Below, one piece after another: positions 15,401 through 30,400 of a stretch of 64,000 bases of DNA. Position 1 is the first letter of the stretch. Each line of letters starts with the position of its first letter. Below the pieces are notes generated by a model, which had not been told where the DNA came from, ran no database searches, and saw only the letters and a program-made list of their open reading frames with translations. The translations under genes and the position numbers were made by a program. The stretch is from Colius striatus (taxonomy: Eukaryota > Chordata > Aves > Coliiformes > Coliidae), in contig NC_084776.1 in the NCBI RefSeq assembly GCF_028858725.1, positions 5,084,001 through 5,148,000 on the forward strand, given 5' to 3'.

Positions 15401-18400
15401 AAGATGACTTTAAAAGTCTACCTTCTCACAAGTTGAATATTTAAAACACAACAAAACCCCTGAACTACATATTTTTCAAGTAAAGACTAATATTCTCCTT
15501 TCAAATGAAGTTCTAGGTTTTCTAGGATCCAAGCAGTTTGGACTGTTGGTAAAATGAGAAGCAGCCTAGACAATGCTCATCTTTATCCACGCAGGAGGTT
15601 AGTTGTTAAAGTACAAAATAGGCACAAAATGCTTAACAAGGGCAATAAAATCCTTACTTCTGCTTATTTCACAGCAAATGATTACACAGAAATGGCAGAA
15701 CTTACTGCACAATAACATTACTATGAAACTTTCTGACTTTTAAAGGGAACAGAAAGAGTACAGTAAAAGAAGTATTGAGCTGCTCACCTCACCAAATAGA
15801 AACTGTTCTTCTAAGGTACACTAGGTACTTCTAAGATACAGAGTTTTGGGAGAACATGGCACTAGCAAGTGCCAAAAAACCCCACTTTTAGCCCAGTGGT
15901 AAACATTTTGATTTAGCAACTTACATTGAAAAAAAATCAAGCTTATTATTTCAATATGCTCACAATACAATCAACATGTATCACGTTTGGCTTAGAATAT
16001 CTTTTCGCATACCACACATTTGACAGTCAAAACTTCAATTATCAATTTTGAGGAGGCCAGGATACCATTAAGCAGTATATCCTTCAACATCACAGCTATT
16101 TTAGTCATGAATGTAACATATTTGTTTAGTCATTAGGTCAGGAGAGTATAAACCCACAAAAGTATGGGATAATAAAAGCAGAGAAGAGTTAAAGACCAAA
16201 CACTGAGTTTTGCATAATCTACTGGCTCATATTATTTGCTTTTTAAGATGCATTTAACATATTATCTGACAATTATTTCTGTGTAGTTCACCTACACTGA
16301 TTCTTACTAAAATGCTACTGGCTGTCCAGTGAATTCTATTAATTCATTGAAGCTTTTTTCCTACAGTCTTCCAGTGCTGACTATGAATGTGACGTTGCCT
16401 TGCTGACTGAATGCACTACAACTTCCAAAGCAATTTTTAATGAATATTTACATAAGTTAATTTGAGATTCATCTTGATTATACCTATGAATCTTGACCTC
16501 CTGAAGAGATGACAGGAAATACATTACTTCCTATAAAATTAGAAAAATGGTCCATAACTGGGGAATTCCACACAAATGCCATGTAGTCCAAAAAGAAGTT
16601 AAATTAATAGAAGTAACTGCTCTCTAGAGAACATTCTTGTTCTGAAATGCTACTTCCAGCTGGTGAAAAAGAATCTGGAATAGCACATTCATATTCCAGA
16701 AATACAAGTCTTTGCAGACAGGGCAATCACCACCAGGACTATTTAATTAGGAATAGCCTGGAATACTTCACTGCATGGCCCAGCTTTAAATCATTTCTTT
16801 TTTCTCTCATTTTCCCTACTCTCTCTCTTCCTCCTCTGATTTCCCTGGTCTGGAATTCATCCATCTCCTTTCCTTACTGGATCAGCTTCTCTTGTCACCA
16901 TCTATTGTGTTATCCACCCACTTTCATCACTGTCATCTCACATTGCTCCCTGACGCATGCAATTGTTAAATATAAGTTTAATTAGAAAGCATTCATTGGT
17001 AACAAATTAAAATGACTGTCTAAAATTAGAATTGAGCAGAAATTGTCTGAGACTTAAAAAGCAATAGTATTACATGATATGCCTTTCTTGCTAAGTAATA
17101 TCTTACTTTTATGCACTGATGATGAAATTCAACTGCGCAGGGGGCTGGCATGAACCACCTACAATTAAGAGACACAGAACTACTCTCTGCTGAGCTCATC
17201 TCTCAGGAAGTACAGACCAAAGGAATATTTTTTTCCTTTGGAAAGAAGAATTGTAAAAATACATTAAGACAAGAGATCCTTTTAGAGATCCTTTTACCAA
17301 AAAACACTGGAGCTGCACACAAATAAAAGAAAGGGTTGATTTGCAGGAAGATGTGACTTTAAAACCAGCATATTTTTAAAATATTGTCAAAAGTTGATAG
17401 AAACTAGGGTATACATCTCCTCTTTTTTAGTTATAAATCTGAAGGGAAAGAAAAATCCACCATATGCCTGTACTTTGTTTTACTCTAACTGTAAATGATT
17501 CAGATATTGTTGTGGTTTGGATGGGGAGAGTTTCAAGCAACTACTTACAGGAGCCATCTTTACAGCCCCTTCCCCCTTACCAGAAAAGGCTGTCATGTCA
17601 TAACATGACAGATATAATACCTGTAGCAATCACTAACACAAGGCAACATTTCCAGTTAAGGATACATAAGCTTTACATCATGAGGTAACGAATCTAGTAT
17701 GAGAATTAGTCGTATTTTGTACCTCATTTAGGTTTCCTTCATAAGCACCAATGCAACTATGTTTTCTTCTTGCAAATTCTCCTTAAAAAATACTTTTAAA
17801 AAGCTTCCTATATAATTCTTGGCAATCAAGTTTCTCTGTACTTCTTCCCATTTAAATTATCACACTTGTGCACCATATATGTCTAAGTAACTCTGCTAGC
17901 CCTCAGCTTCTCACTCCTACCTACTGAAAAAGAGTGAAAAAATGTGTCAAGTGAAGGAACTGACAGAAAAGCACACCAGCCCTCTTAGACAAGATGAGTG
18001 CTGATAGCTTTAGCATACACTGACATGTGAAACAAAGGTCTGATCAGTCCCCCGCCTCCTGCCAGCTTTAATCCAGCTCTCTCAGGATGCTCAAAGTTGT
18101 GTAGCCATAGAAAATTAACTCAGTGTTAACTGCACAAAAGTACACACAGTTCCTTTGGTTCAGTTCCATACTGTACTGGTTGCTTTCCTTTTCAGTACCT
18201 GAGATACTGAGTTGCTCCCTGACTGGTGTGCAAATGTACACACCCACAGAGAAGCACTGGGTTACCTACTTCTCCAGATAACCAGCCAAAGATATCTGAG
18301 CTCTGCTTCAAATCCAAAGAAGGATGTCAGACTTGAGTTTGAGACACTGATATGGGATTGAGATCTCACGGTTCAATTCCTATCTCACTTCTTTCTTCTG

Positions 18401-21400
18401 ACTGTGAGCAATTTGAATCTCTGTGCTACAAAATTTGGAAGCTTTTTTCCTCCTCCCGTATGTCAAAACATCACACTGTAATTAAGGATTAGTATATCAA
18501 AATTCTAAGCATTATGTCAACAGAAATTAATATAGGGCCGATTTAGGAAGTATTTACCACCCAGTAAAATTGTTGGTTGTGGAGAGTTTTGACTTCAGTC
18601 TCCATAGTTACCAAGAGCAAGTACACCTTGTATGGGAAGAGGCACAAAGTCAATTATATTTTTCATAGTGGGGTCACAGTATGAACTAAAGGAGTTCATA
18701 GGCTTTTAAAGGTCTGCTCTTTAATGAAGTCTCCCTTCAGAGGTGCTGAAAATTAACCTAAGGAGGCTGCACTGATCTTGTTAGCTCATCTGCATTTTAA
18801 CGTATAATAATATCACTTACTTGTTTTCCATTATTAAAATGTTTTGATTTGAAAGCCAGTACAGACAGTGCCTATTCAAAACCTGACTCATCTTTTCTCA
18901 TTAATGGTAAGTGAATGGAGAGAGAACAAATTGCTTTTCTAGCAGCAACAACAGATTTCTGAAATCTAGGTCACGTTAACAAACTGCCTTTAGTACAGGC
19001 TTTTGACATTGGATTGTCTTTTTCCTTGCTGTGAAGCATTAGGAATAACATACATGTTCAATCACCAATAAATTAGCTAGCAACTTGTTCATAATGGATA
19101 CTTGAAATTCATTTTTAAAGCTGATCAGGGTACAAAATTATTAGCATCACCTTTTATCCAGTTTCTCTGCTTATACATAATTACTGTAATGTTCTGTTTC
19201 TCAGACATCAAATTACACAAATGGGGTCTAATTTCTAGGTCCCGTATCAATACCCACAAGTAAGACCAGTGAAAACAATGTCATTCCTCAGTCCCATACA
19301 ATAAAATGAGGTTTTAGTCCAAGTAAGAAGAGTTCAGGGATAATTCAGGATTTAAAACTCATTTGGAAATGAACACTCCTTCGAAATGTTATTGAAAAAC
19401 AGGATTAGAATTTTGTAAGAGCTTGACTAACTGGATCAAATGTTTGAAATAAGTAGGGTGCAATTCAACAAAGACAAAAGCAATGTGCTCCCCTAGGTGT
19501 GAATAACAAGCTGCACAAAAGCAAGTGTGGCCTGTCTACCTATCATTTGGTTCAGCAGAATCAGAGAATCTTCTGGAAGTACAGGAAAGCCCAAACTTTA
19601 CACAAATCAGTAACATGAAGCTATCATGGAGAGGGAACATCATTTGGGGATATAAGGGCTGATGTGCCATATATTAAAGTGAAACCCTTTTCCTAATGAA
19701 GCCTTTAAGAGGGTAAGAGTGTAAAGGTGCTACTTGACACTTTTCCACGCTCAAGGCATGAGCTGAGATATTTTTTCAATGAAAATGAACTGCATAAATA
19801 GAACATACAGTCATAATAAAGCAGAAACAAAGTATTGTTATAAATCACTAACAATCTTGACAGTTACCTAAGAATGTAGAAGGATATAATCTGCACTGCA
19901 ACAGATTCTAGTAATAGCAGGCCACTATCCAGGAAGAAGGAAAAAAAAAGCTGCTTTCAGGATCTTCTATCCATACAACATCTAGTCAGGAGATTAATTA
20001 TTTAGTTCAGGAGACTGATAAATCCTCTCCTTCTCCCCATCCCTCCTGAATGAAAAAGTCAGCTGCTTCATGGCTCAAATTCCTCCCTAAAATGGGGATA
20101 ATAATTGTAATTAAGTTGTAAAAATGATGTACATAAAGGAGATTGTATTAGATTTATAGACTCAAGAATGGACTTGTCTCACAGTTTAGTGCTCCATTTT
20201 AAATTTAATACCCATACACACTCATATTAATTGAAATTAAATGGGAAATATTTTTTAAATGATATACTATTAGGTTTCTCAAGTGGATGCTTCCTCTTTG
20301 CTGCAATGAAATGTTTTAATGTTCTTGGATAAATCTTCCTTTCAGAACTACAGTTGTTGAATACTGTCAGAATTGCAACTTCTCATTCTTATTTATCATG
20401 CAGGCAAAATAGGAAATTTTAATGATTTGCAGAAAATTCAGTGTCTTGCTGCAGTAAACAGGGATGTGGAATAAGCTTTTAAATTCTAGACTGTGTCCTT
20501 GTAAAATTGCATTAAATATGCTGGGATTTTTTTTCCTGAGGATTACAGAAACCATTTGCCTGTTATGCAACTCTGAATTTTAATTTTTCTGAAAGTATAT
20601 GAGTTGTTCACCTTTGGACTCCTCAGTGTGATCTGATTTGCAGTATATCTAAAGAGTTGCTGATAAGCTATCATTTTTTTTTAGATGAAATAGTCTCATT
20701 TTCAGCATGAGGCAAAAATTCAAAAATGCCTTTATTAGAGGGCAAAAAGGCCCCACTTCTCATTTCATGTGCACTTGATGTTACACTGGAACAATGAAAA
20801 TTAAGTCAAGGGCTATTCTCAGTTTATATCACTGAAGATGTAAAAGAAGAGTTACTAAGTTTTATTTCAATTCCCAAACTATATTCCTGTGTTGTGCTAA
20901 CAAAGTTTTCAGATCAGGAAAGAAATGTAGGTACTGTGCAATCTCATAAAAAATGATCTTAAAATCTCTTGCTACCTGAAGTTTAATTTTCGGACAAACT
21001 ACCAGTTTGTGTAGTAGTCACTGTTTCTGCAGAGTGGCACTCAGTACTGTGTGATGGTTGGTAGCAGGCTCCAGAGCACATGTTGAACTGCAAGCTCCTA
21101 GTGCCTTTAAAGTTTTCGGTTGAGCAGAGCTGGAAACCAGAAAACCACTGCCCCACAGAGACTAAATCAAGTGATGCATTCAGCAGCAGCATGAAGCTTT
21201 GGTCTTGTTCTATCTTCTCTCACTCTACATTGTCTTTACAAGACCAGATTAGCAAACAAGAAAGTAACTGAATTCTGAATTCAGGACAAATTGGGAGATG
21301 CTTCAGCTACACAAGAAAGAGGTTTTGGGTCTTATGTGGCCTTCAGAACTCAGTGGAGGCCAGGAAGGCATAGTACAGGCAACACCTACTTCTGCATATG

Positions 21401-24400
21401 TGTAAGAAAAGATGGGTTTTGGAGAATTGTTCTTGGGAAGCTGATAACATTTGGTATAATGAGGATACAGTGCCAATATTCTGTGGCAAATGACAGCAGT
21501 CCCCACGAGCTCAAAATTCAGCATGATTCTGCAAGCAGAAGGAGCTGCTGATGTCCAGGTCATATTCCAAAATTACTAATGTGATTCTGGGATTTATCTT
21601 TTCTTTTAATCTTTTTATTAACAGCAGAAAGCTCATTTAGGAGCTTAATATTATTACTTCCTACAAAAATGAAATTACCTTCCCATTAAGTATTTCTGTT
21701 TCAATGAAAAAAATCTCCAACCTTCAGGGACTCACAAAACTCTGAAATTTTCCACTGGATAAAACAGTTGCTAAATCATCTTTTGGGAAAACTCACCTCT
21801 TTTGTTGTTGAATGTTTCAAAGGAATAATGCATTTTAATTTCACCAAATTAGTATTTTTTAATGGAAGTACTGTCTCAGAAAATGTTTAATTAAGAAACA
21901 TACCCTCTTCAAAGCATACAGCACTGACCTGAAGATTTCATTCTTTTGCTAGTCAAAGATTAAAAAGGGGAGCTGTACAGATGTGTTCAGGATACACATG
22001 GTATAATGTAATAGGTCTCTTCTATTTCAGCAATACCCTGAAATATTTATGGATTTATTAGCTGAAAGAATATTGAAGGTATACTATCCTCCTGAGGCAA
22101 AATCATCGCCACAAAGATGACCTTGCAGGAAATAATTTTCTCTTTCTGATACTAAATATGTATTAAGACATTGCAGCATGACTTTCAGCAAATGCTAGCA
22201 ATCAGGTAATATCCCAGAGTCAACAGAAGACTCATATTTTGATAACCAGCCTCTGCAACTGTATCTTTAATATCACTAGCCCTATTAATAAAAGTCAAGT
22301 TAGCCAGTGCATGCCTACTCATGTTGAAGTTACATCTGGATTTTGATTTACAGACAAAAACCAAGAGGGAGGGTGTGGAACAGCCCACGCTTACATGTCA
22401 ACTTTTTCAGAACTCTCCTAATGAACTACAGCCAATTACCCATGAGAACAATGTAGCACTGGTGTATCTTTAATTTCAAGGAAAAAAATTAATAATGTAT
22501 ATAGCATTAATTCTATTGTAATAAACAAATACACCAGGGATGTAACAAATACATAGAATAAATAAATACATAGAAGAACTACCAATACTTCACAATATTA
22601 GCTCTTCTCAAAATAGCAAAGTTGATATTTGCAAAGACTTGTTACTCTACCTTGTAACATTGTTCCACCCAGACTGTCAAAAGAATGGGAAGGGGCAATT
22701 AACATTTGGCTGAGTACAGAATGCTTTTGGCAATTGACCATGATACAGTTTAAAAACCCCTAAAGTGAAGAAATTGATTCGTTCCATATTTCAGCTTCTA
22801 ACACCTAAGATGTAAGACTTTGTGGTCCAGAAATCTAAAGGAACTTAACTGTCAAGAGAACAAGGACGAATGGATGCTGATCACCAACAGTTTCAATTGT
22901 TGCCTTGTACTCAGCACACAAGGAAAACTGATACAAAAACTGGGCAACTAAACTGCTGCCTGTAGGATCTTTGTACCCAAATGTATAGTAAGTACTGTGA
23001 CTGACAAGATCATTATCAACAAGGTGAATAGGGTTTTTGGAAGCTATATTAACTGGCAGATCATTTGAGTGAACTTCAGCATGATTGCCAGGTGTCAGAT
23101 CCCAGGCTGACAACGGATGAAAGGAACGTGATTGGAAAAAATAATTCAAGTTGCACTGCTTGAGTTCCTTCCGAGCAGAGATGCAGGCTTCACAGCACTT
23201 AATGGATACTGATGACTGGGATTATATCAACAAGGGCAAGATTGGATTTTTGGATAGAAATTTCAGAGGCACAATGAGAAAATTAGCAGTCAAAATACTC
23301 AAAAGCTGCATTATCCTAGTGCATATGTCAAAATGCCCATTTCTTGCTATTTTATGAGATTCTAGGTTTGTTCCAGGGTTAATTAGATTTTGGCCATTAC
23401 TAGAAACAAGTGTATTTCTTTTCTAATTTTGTAATAGAAAATGCTTCTCAATTCTTTTTAGCATGATTTGCACCATATGGTCTATTAAGTGCAGCCAGAA
23501 ACTACTTTTAAATGCTACAGTTCTGTCACTGAGGCATTATTATCCTTTGTATGATGAAAGTAATTTTATGTCTTCAGGAGATGCTTGTATTCTGCAAAGC
23601 AGAAAGGCCTCTCAAGACTTAGTTTCTAAAAATAGGTTTCATCCTTTCAAGATGAAGGATGAATCTTTCAAGAATTGGGCTTGATTATTCTGTTTATTTG
23701 CATTTCTGGATCTTGAGGATCCTGTAGTAGTAAGCACTGGAAAAGAAGTTGGTTTTCTCTTTTACAAACAGATTCCTTGCTTGAAAAATCATCAAACTCA
23801 CTTCACATAGCTGTCATTCAACCTAGAAAGCTGAAAACTGATCTGCAGCATTATCACAGGCAATATGTACTTGGAGATTTTCAGGAATACACTGAACTTC
23901 TTTAAACCTCTCCGGCAAAATGTCATGATATTATGGAGGAAGGGGACAGTTTGTGTGGTTAATTCATAACTAAGTCATTTTGACCTGGTTGTCAAGGATG
24001 GTCTTTAACAAGCAAAGCAGTTTTCTTTTGGAAGAACATTCAATAAACTTGTCTTTGCACCTAGGCTTAGTTTCACAAATACTGTAAATGAATCAAAAAG
24101 CTGTTTTGGTTAGGGCTCCTTTACTTCATGTTGTATGAAATCAAGCAAATTATGACAGAGAAGTTCTATTTAGAAGGCAAAATACATCATGATTGTTGCC
24201 CAGTTATCCATTTTTATCCACTGAGCAATCTCAGAAATATGAACTCTATTTCTCTAAGAATTCATTAACAAATTATATTGTGGACATCCTCACAGAAAAA
24301 GGAAAACCTTCAGCCTGCAATCTAATGCCTATTATACTTTTTTCTTTGATTTATGGTATTTATGAAGTGCTACAGATGAGAGTCACGTTTTTATGATAAT

Positions 24401-27400
24401 CCATCTGCATAAAAACTGAAGATCACAGGGAAACATTTTGTGAGAATCTGGTATAGAGGACTGCAGACAAAACACTATTGAATAGTTACTCTGCCTTAAC
24501 TAGGGTTTTGGGGTTTTTTGACAGCGAGAAACTGAGTGAGATTGGAAGCTTTAATCCCATACACAAGCTCGTCAGAGCCCAAATCTCTCTGTAACACTCT
24601 CCAAATCAGAATGAACTCAGAAGGATGACGTTCAATCTTTAAACCCTTCTCTGCAGAGCTATTTTTAACTCTCAGGTTCATAAAATGGATCCCTGCTGTG
24701 GCTCCAGAGCTTTCTAATGTGTATCATACCTATTATGTTTGACAGAACCACATGTTAGGATTCAGTTACATTTAGAACTAGAAGTTTTCGTTGCACAATT
24801 TCCTGTGTAGTGTGATAGAAAGATCTCAATGTGACAGAACTCGACCATTGTCACTGGCGGAAAAAAACAGTTCTCTCCTCTCCTGGCCACTGTTACTCTT
24901 TTCACTTCCACCAGTAGCTCTAATTCTAATATTCTGGACACTTCTGAACAGTTTTTTAATATTCTTATTTTCCTTTCCTCTCCATAGAGTGATGCAACAA
25001 ATAAGTGTTCTGTAAGTTAGGTCAAGAAAGACATTTTTCATATCTGGGAACGTTTCTTCTACAAATACATTTCTTCAGTCCCTTTCTAAATTAATTCCCA
25101 AACAACATAAAAAGGATATTCAAATCTTTGATGCAATGATAACTGTCAACCATAAGTCACCAGCTGTCCAAAAACTCCTGTAATGTGTCAGGCCATTTCT
25201 GTTTTATTTTTGCAAGTCAATCCATCTAAGCTGGATTAGAACTGACATGTCTGCTCAGCTATAGGTAAATATGATCAAAATACACAATCATTTTGATGAT
25301 CTGATCTGGGAATCATATAATAAGCCACAGATTTTCAACTGTATGCCATTTATTAAGGCAACTGCTCACGAACTAGTATAATTTTACCAATGGAAAGAGA
25401 TTTCTGTTAATGACCTGAGGGTAAACATGTATCTCCAAATGAAATTGCAGGCTCCATTAATTCCCTGCAGTAATAAAATCTTCATTAAGACACTTTCATG
25501 TAAATTCAGCAGAATAACATTTTGTAAACATTCTGGTATGACAACAGAGCATTACAATCAGGAAATTCTGCTACTTTACACGATTCTGGAAATCTTCATA
25601 TTCCTCATTTTGCCATTTATTTTCTGCTTTAAGTTTTCCTGGGCAAACTGTACTCTGGAGTAACTTCATATTGTAATTACAGTTTGATGAAGGTGCATTC
25701 TGAACTGACATTGAACCTGCTCTGTCCTCTGGTGACATGAATGATTGATTCTGCCAGTTCACATTCCATTTTAAATAAAAATATCTCTTTGCTAATGAAC
25801 TGACACCAGACTGAAAAGCTCTGGGAAGATTTGTTTCCCCAAGGGCGTTTCTAGACTTCAAAACTCACATTTCAAAATCCTTAACAATAATGTTCCAATT
25901 TTCTGAAAATTAAAGTTGAGTTATTATTTAATATTTTAATGTATTGAGTTTTAATAAGAAGATAATGATAATTATCATTATAAGATAATGGTAATTTTTC
26001 ATACATTCAAGATACTGAGTTATTAAAGCTTATATTCCAAAACCCTGTTGACTTGGACAGCATTCACTGCTTTAGTCTAAAGCCCATCAAGTACGATGGA
26101 AATATTTCCACTACTGAGTTTCAAGTGATGTCTTTTGAGACAAGGAAAGCCAAGTCTAGAATCTCATGTGATTCTTACTTCTGAGTTCCTCCTAATGTTT
26201 AGATCCTAGGAAGCACTGACTCAATCTTATGCAGCCAGAATTAAGGTAGCTCTGTAGTCTTGGAATGAAATAAAAAACAATACACAGGAAAAACCCTACT
26301 GGGTGAAGCATACAACAGAAAATTGGTCAAATCACCATGGGAAAACAGTCCAATTGTAGGAAAGGGTCTTGACTGTGGATAAATTTAGGTTATGGTAGTA
26401 AGCAATAAGCAGTAGGGTAAATTCAAATCCAATCCAAATGGAACCTCTAATCAGGATCTTTTTCACACATTAGGGAAAAAACCTCACGTGGTGACTACTG
26501 AAACACACTACTGTAAATTAGCAAGCAAGATGCTAAAGCTAGAACATTTAATGGAAGAAACAAAGTATTTATGTATGTGTATGTATGCAGACACACTCAA
26601 AAAGCTGCATACACTCACTGTCTACTTCCAAGATGGCACGGACAGACTTGGCAAGGTCTCTAGCTTCTGCTGCAAGAGCTGTTGTGACAGTAGGTCCAAT
26701 CCTTCCCATCCGTGCAAGAAGTGCTTTGGTAGACAATGCTGTTCTTCTGTCACTAAGAGAACAAAAAATAGTGTTAATGTGTAAGATAATATAAGAAATG
26801 GTTACTTTTAATAAACTTGTTAGATTGGTTAATGAACCAATGGCTTGGTTCTAGATTGGTTTTGTTCTCATTGTACAAACAAAAAAGAGTCATGCTACCA
26901 AATCAATGAGTTTGCCACACAAGCCGTTCTGTCTGTATAATACAAGTATTAGGAAAGTTGCTTTTGGCAACGTTCATGTCTCAAAATCCAGTGTCAAGAA
27001 CTGAGTGGGTGTCAGGAAAGTAAGTTACTTAAAAGTAATTTTCATATTAGCATGTAAGAAGGGACACTGCTTTAAGTGACCCAATTCTTACCTTCTGTGC
27101 TGTTAATGAGTCAGTTTGTCACCTTAAGCTTTGTGCTTTATACATCAGTCCATTTACTAAAATAAAGTCTACAAACTTTATAAAACATGCAACATCATTG
27201 TGCAGTGATGATGGGAACAGCATTTAATTGATTAAGATTAGCATATGAGAATAGATATCTACAATATAATAGTTGATCTGATCCTTCAGATTTTTTGGAA
27301 TGATAATGCAAAATTTCTTGGGCAAATCTAAAAAATAACTACAAAAATTTAGAAGCTACTGTTGAAGTTCCTTGCAATTTTAACTAATCCTTAGCACATT

Positions 27401-30400
27401 ATAATTATTTTATGGAAACATCCAGACAACCATAGCATGTAATTACTAATGGATTTAATTCTGAGGGTTTTAATGAAACTGTATCCTGAAAGTTGAATTT
27501 ATAATTCATGCCTTTCCCTCTCCACCAAAAAAAACCCAACTCAGAAACATACAGCAAAAAATATAGGAAAAATAGCTACAAGAAAGTTTTGGGACACTTT
27601 GAAACAAAAGTAGAGTTTTTCTAATATTAAAATTATTATTTAAATATTCATAACTATGCCATTTTGTTACCTTAAAACCGTTGAGGAAGGAGAGTTATCT
27701 GAAAGTACTTCATGAACAACCTGTTGGCCACAGTGAAGACATTAACAGTATATAAATCAAAACAGTCAAAAATTAATACCTTACAATTTGATGTTCTATT
27801 TGAGCATGTAAGATTTGATTTGCAATTAAAGAGTTTAATCTCTCACAGCTAGAAGTGCAAAAGTAAAACCCCAAATATTATAACCCCCCCTAAATGTAAT
27901 GAATATAAAAACATTGCTTTTTTTCCCCATAATATTTAAAAAATATTATCAAGTATTACTTTTTCTGCCTTTTTCCTGTGAGGAAGCTCACAGAAACTGC
28001 CATGGTGTCTGAAAAATTAGGTGAAAAATGAGAAGTTCCTTTTCTTTTAGGACATAGCAAAATATAAAGATTAGGTAAATTCCTTCATGGATACGTACAT
28101 TAATACACCATCTTTATTTATAGTAATGAAAGGACCTCTGAAAACTAGTTTATAGCCAGTTTGCTATGTTTCAATACAAAAGTTTTCCAAGTGGAATATT
28201 GCTAGAAATGCCAAGCAAAGTTACCTCTATAAATTGTAGCAACTTTTCAGTAGCCACCTCAAAGGTCTTCCTAGCTGATTCTGATTTCCGCAGCTGACAG
28301 TCAAGCACTGTAACTCTCTTTCTCAAGTCTTGCATGTTATCCTGGGAAAGATATTTTGAGACTTTTATTCTTATCATTTTCTCCCATGGCTCACATGGTG
28401 TGGATTGAAATGCATGTCTGCAATGTTTAACACATAGTCTTTCCAATGTTTCTGACAAACAGGCAGGTGTGCCTGGTCTGCTTGTAAATCAGCTCCCAAA
28501 CTACAACAGATTTTAGCAAACAATACAAAGGTAAATTGAAATTGCCAGTTAATAAAAGTGATAGGTCTGAAATTTAAGACAGTTTGAAATGATTCATGAA
28601 CAGATCAAAACTATCAACCTGAGGGTGACAGTATCTGTCAGCAGGGTGGCATAAACAGCCAATGTGTGAACAAACTCAGCTCACTAGTTTGCAGCTGTAC
28701 ATCCTTTAGCCAACAGACTAATTATGGCATATCTCAGAAAAAAACCTGCCCTCTAGGATTTCTCTACATGCTGTTGTACAACCTACTGCTCTGTGTTATG
28801 TATCCCTCTGTACTTCAGCTACAGAAAGTGTGAGCTCCATTTAATCAAGTTCTGGAGGCTCAAGATTTGAGTCTTTGGCACTGTTCATGTAAGAGGACCA
28901 GAAGATCTTCACATGTATATGGGCATGTCTGTTCAGCTAAGCTGTCTGCTGAAGAGATCTAGACCAAAATACTCTCCAAAATTAATATCACTATCATGAA
29001 AAATAAACTTTTACATTACTGTAGATGATCTTTTCTGAAACTCCACTCCCTGCTATGAAACTCTTCTAAAAAACCACCAAAACCCACTTACCATCTTTAC
29101 TTGAAGCAGCTGAGTAGACACATTTGTTTGTATACACTGTACAAAGCAGCAGAACAATGATCACTCTGATTGTCAAAGAATTTGTTGATTAAAACAAATT
29201 ACCTTTCTTTGGTATCTCACTGTCCATTATTGGATAAAGAGCTGGTAAGCTCTCAGAGGGACCTTACTCTTTCATACTAAAAAGAGTACACTATATAATT
29301 GGTACCTATTTGGTACTGCTTCTTTTGAACAAGAAATGCAGAGGATCAAATCTCAACTCAGGTATTAAGTGCTCACTCAGAATTTCAGGAATTCAAGCTA
29401 GCATCTCAGAGCTGAATTTCTAAGAAAACAACCTACACTGTCTGAATTTCTTAAAATGTTGATATTTATTCAAGTCCTAGAAAACGAACAGTGCTTCAAG
29501 AATGCCTGACATAAAACATGGGGCATCTTATCCAGATGTTCAGAAAGAACTTCTAGAGTGTGATTCACCTCATCAGATACACTCAAAATCAGATGAGAGG
29601 AATTGCTCCCTGGGAGTTCTGTGTACTTGATATGTTGTGTTTTAGTAAGCTTGCATACCACTGGGCTCAGTGTTATCTTTTAACACCTTTAATATTGAAT
29701 TAATTATGATAGAATAAGGCAATATTTCAGTAAGTTGGCTTCACCAATTTGTACTCACATCTGTTTTTCATGAGAAAAACAAAGTAAAAACCACAGGTGT
29801 CAACCTGCTTGGACTTATTCAAACTGCATGTAGAAAATGGATCTGCAATTATGGGGAAATACTTAAAAGTGCTTCAAATATTTTATTTCTTAGCATGCTT
29901 TGAAATGCCTCACTCAAGTGGTTTTAAAATATGAGGCTGAATTAACAAACAAAATTTTTTGCCAGGACACTGTTGGCAACATCTAAATAAGTATCTTGAT
30001 TAAATCTAAATTTACTTAAGAACAGTACTGGACTTTATATTGTTATTAGCCCAGAACAAACATAAATATGAAGACCATTTTTACATAAATAGAGAAGCAT
30101 ACAGTTATACCTACAGTCTTTAAAGACAATATTCTGCAGTTTGGAAACTATTCCATGCTTTTAATGCTTGAGATATGCCATTTTGACCTCTGACTCACAT
30201 ATGCTTCTAGCTCCTATTTTTACATCCCAACGATATGTGGATAAAGGAAAACTCACACACTTCACATTACCTCCTTCACTACACATCATTCCAGTTATTG
30301 AATAATACAAGACAAACAGTGACCTACTTTAGAAAAGCAGATGAAAAGAAAATGAAAACAAGATACATGACAACAGAGAGAAAACCATGGTAACTACAGC

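Larger units (their letters stand above)
9470..26618 (-). other. STXBP4 17-kb intron between coiled-coil and WW exons
   Basis: AT-rich and intron-like, with no exon of recognisable family. The larger ORFs at 12454-12828 and 14267-14710 have no splice context or similarity I can identify. It contains a perfect hairpin at 17590-17611 and a 20-bp palindrome at 25962-25981. No intact mobile element was seen. Confidence 0.7.
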
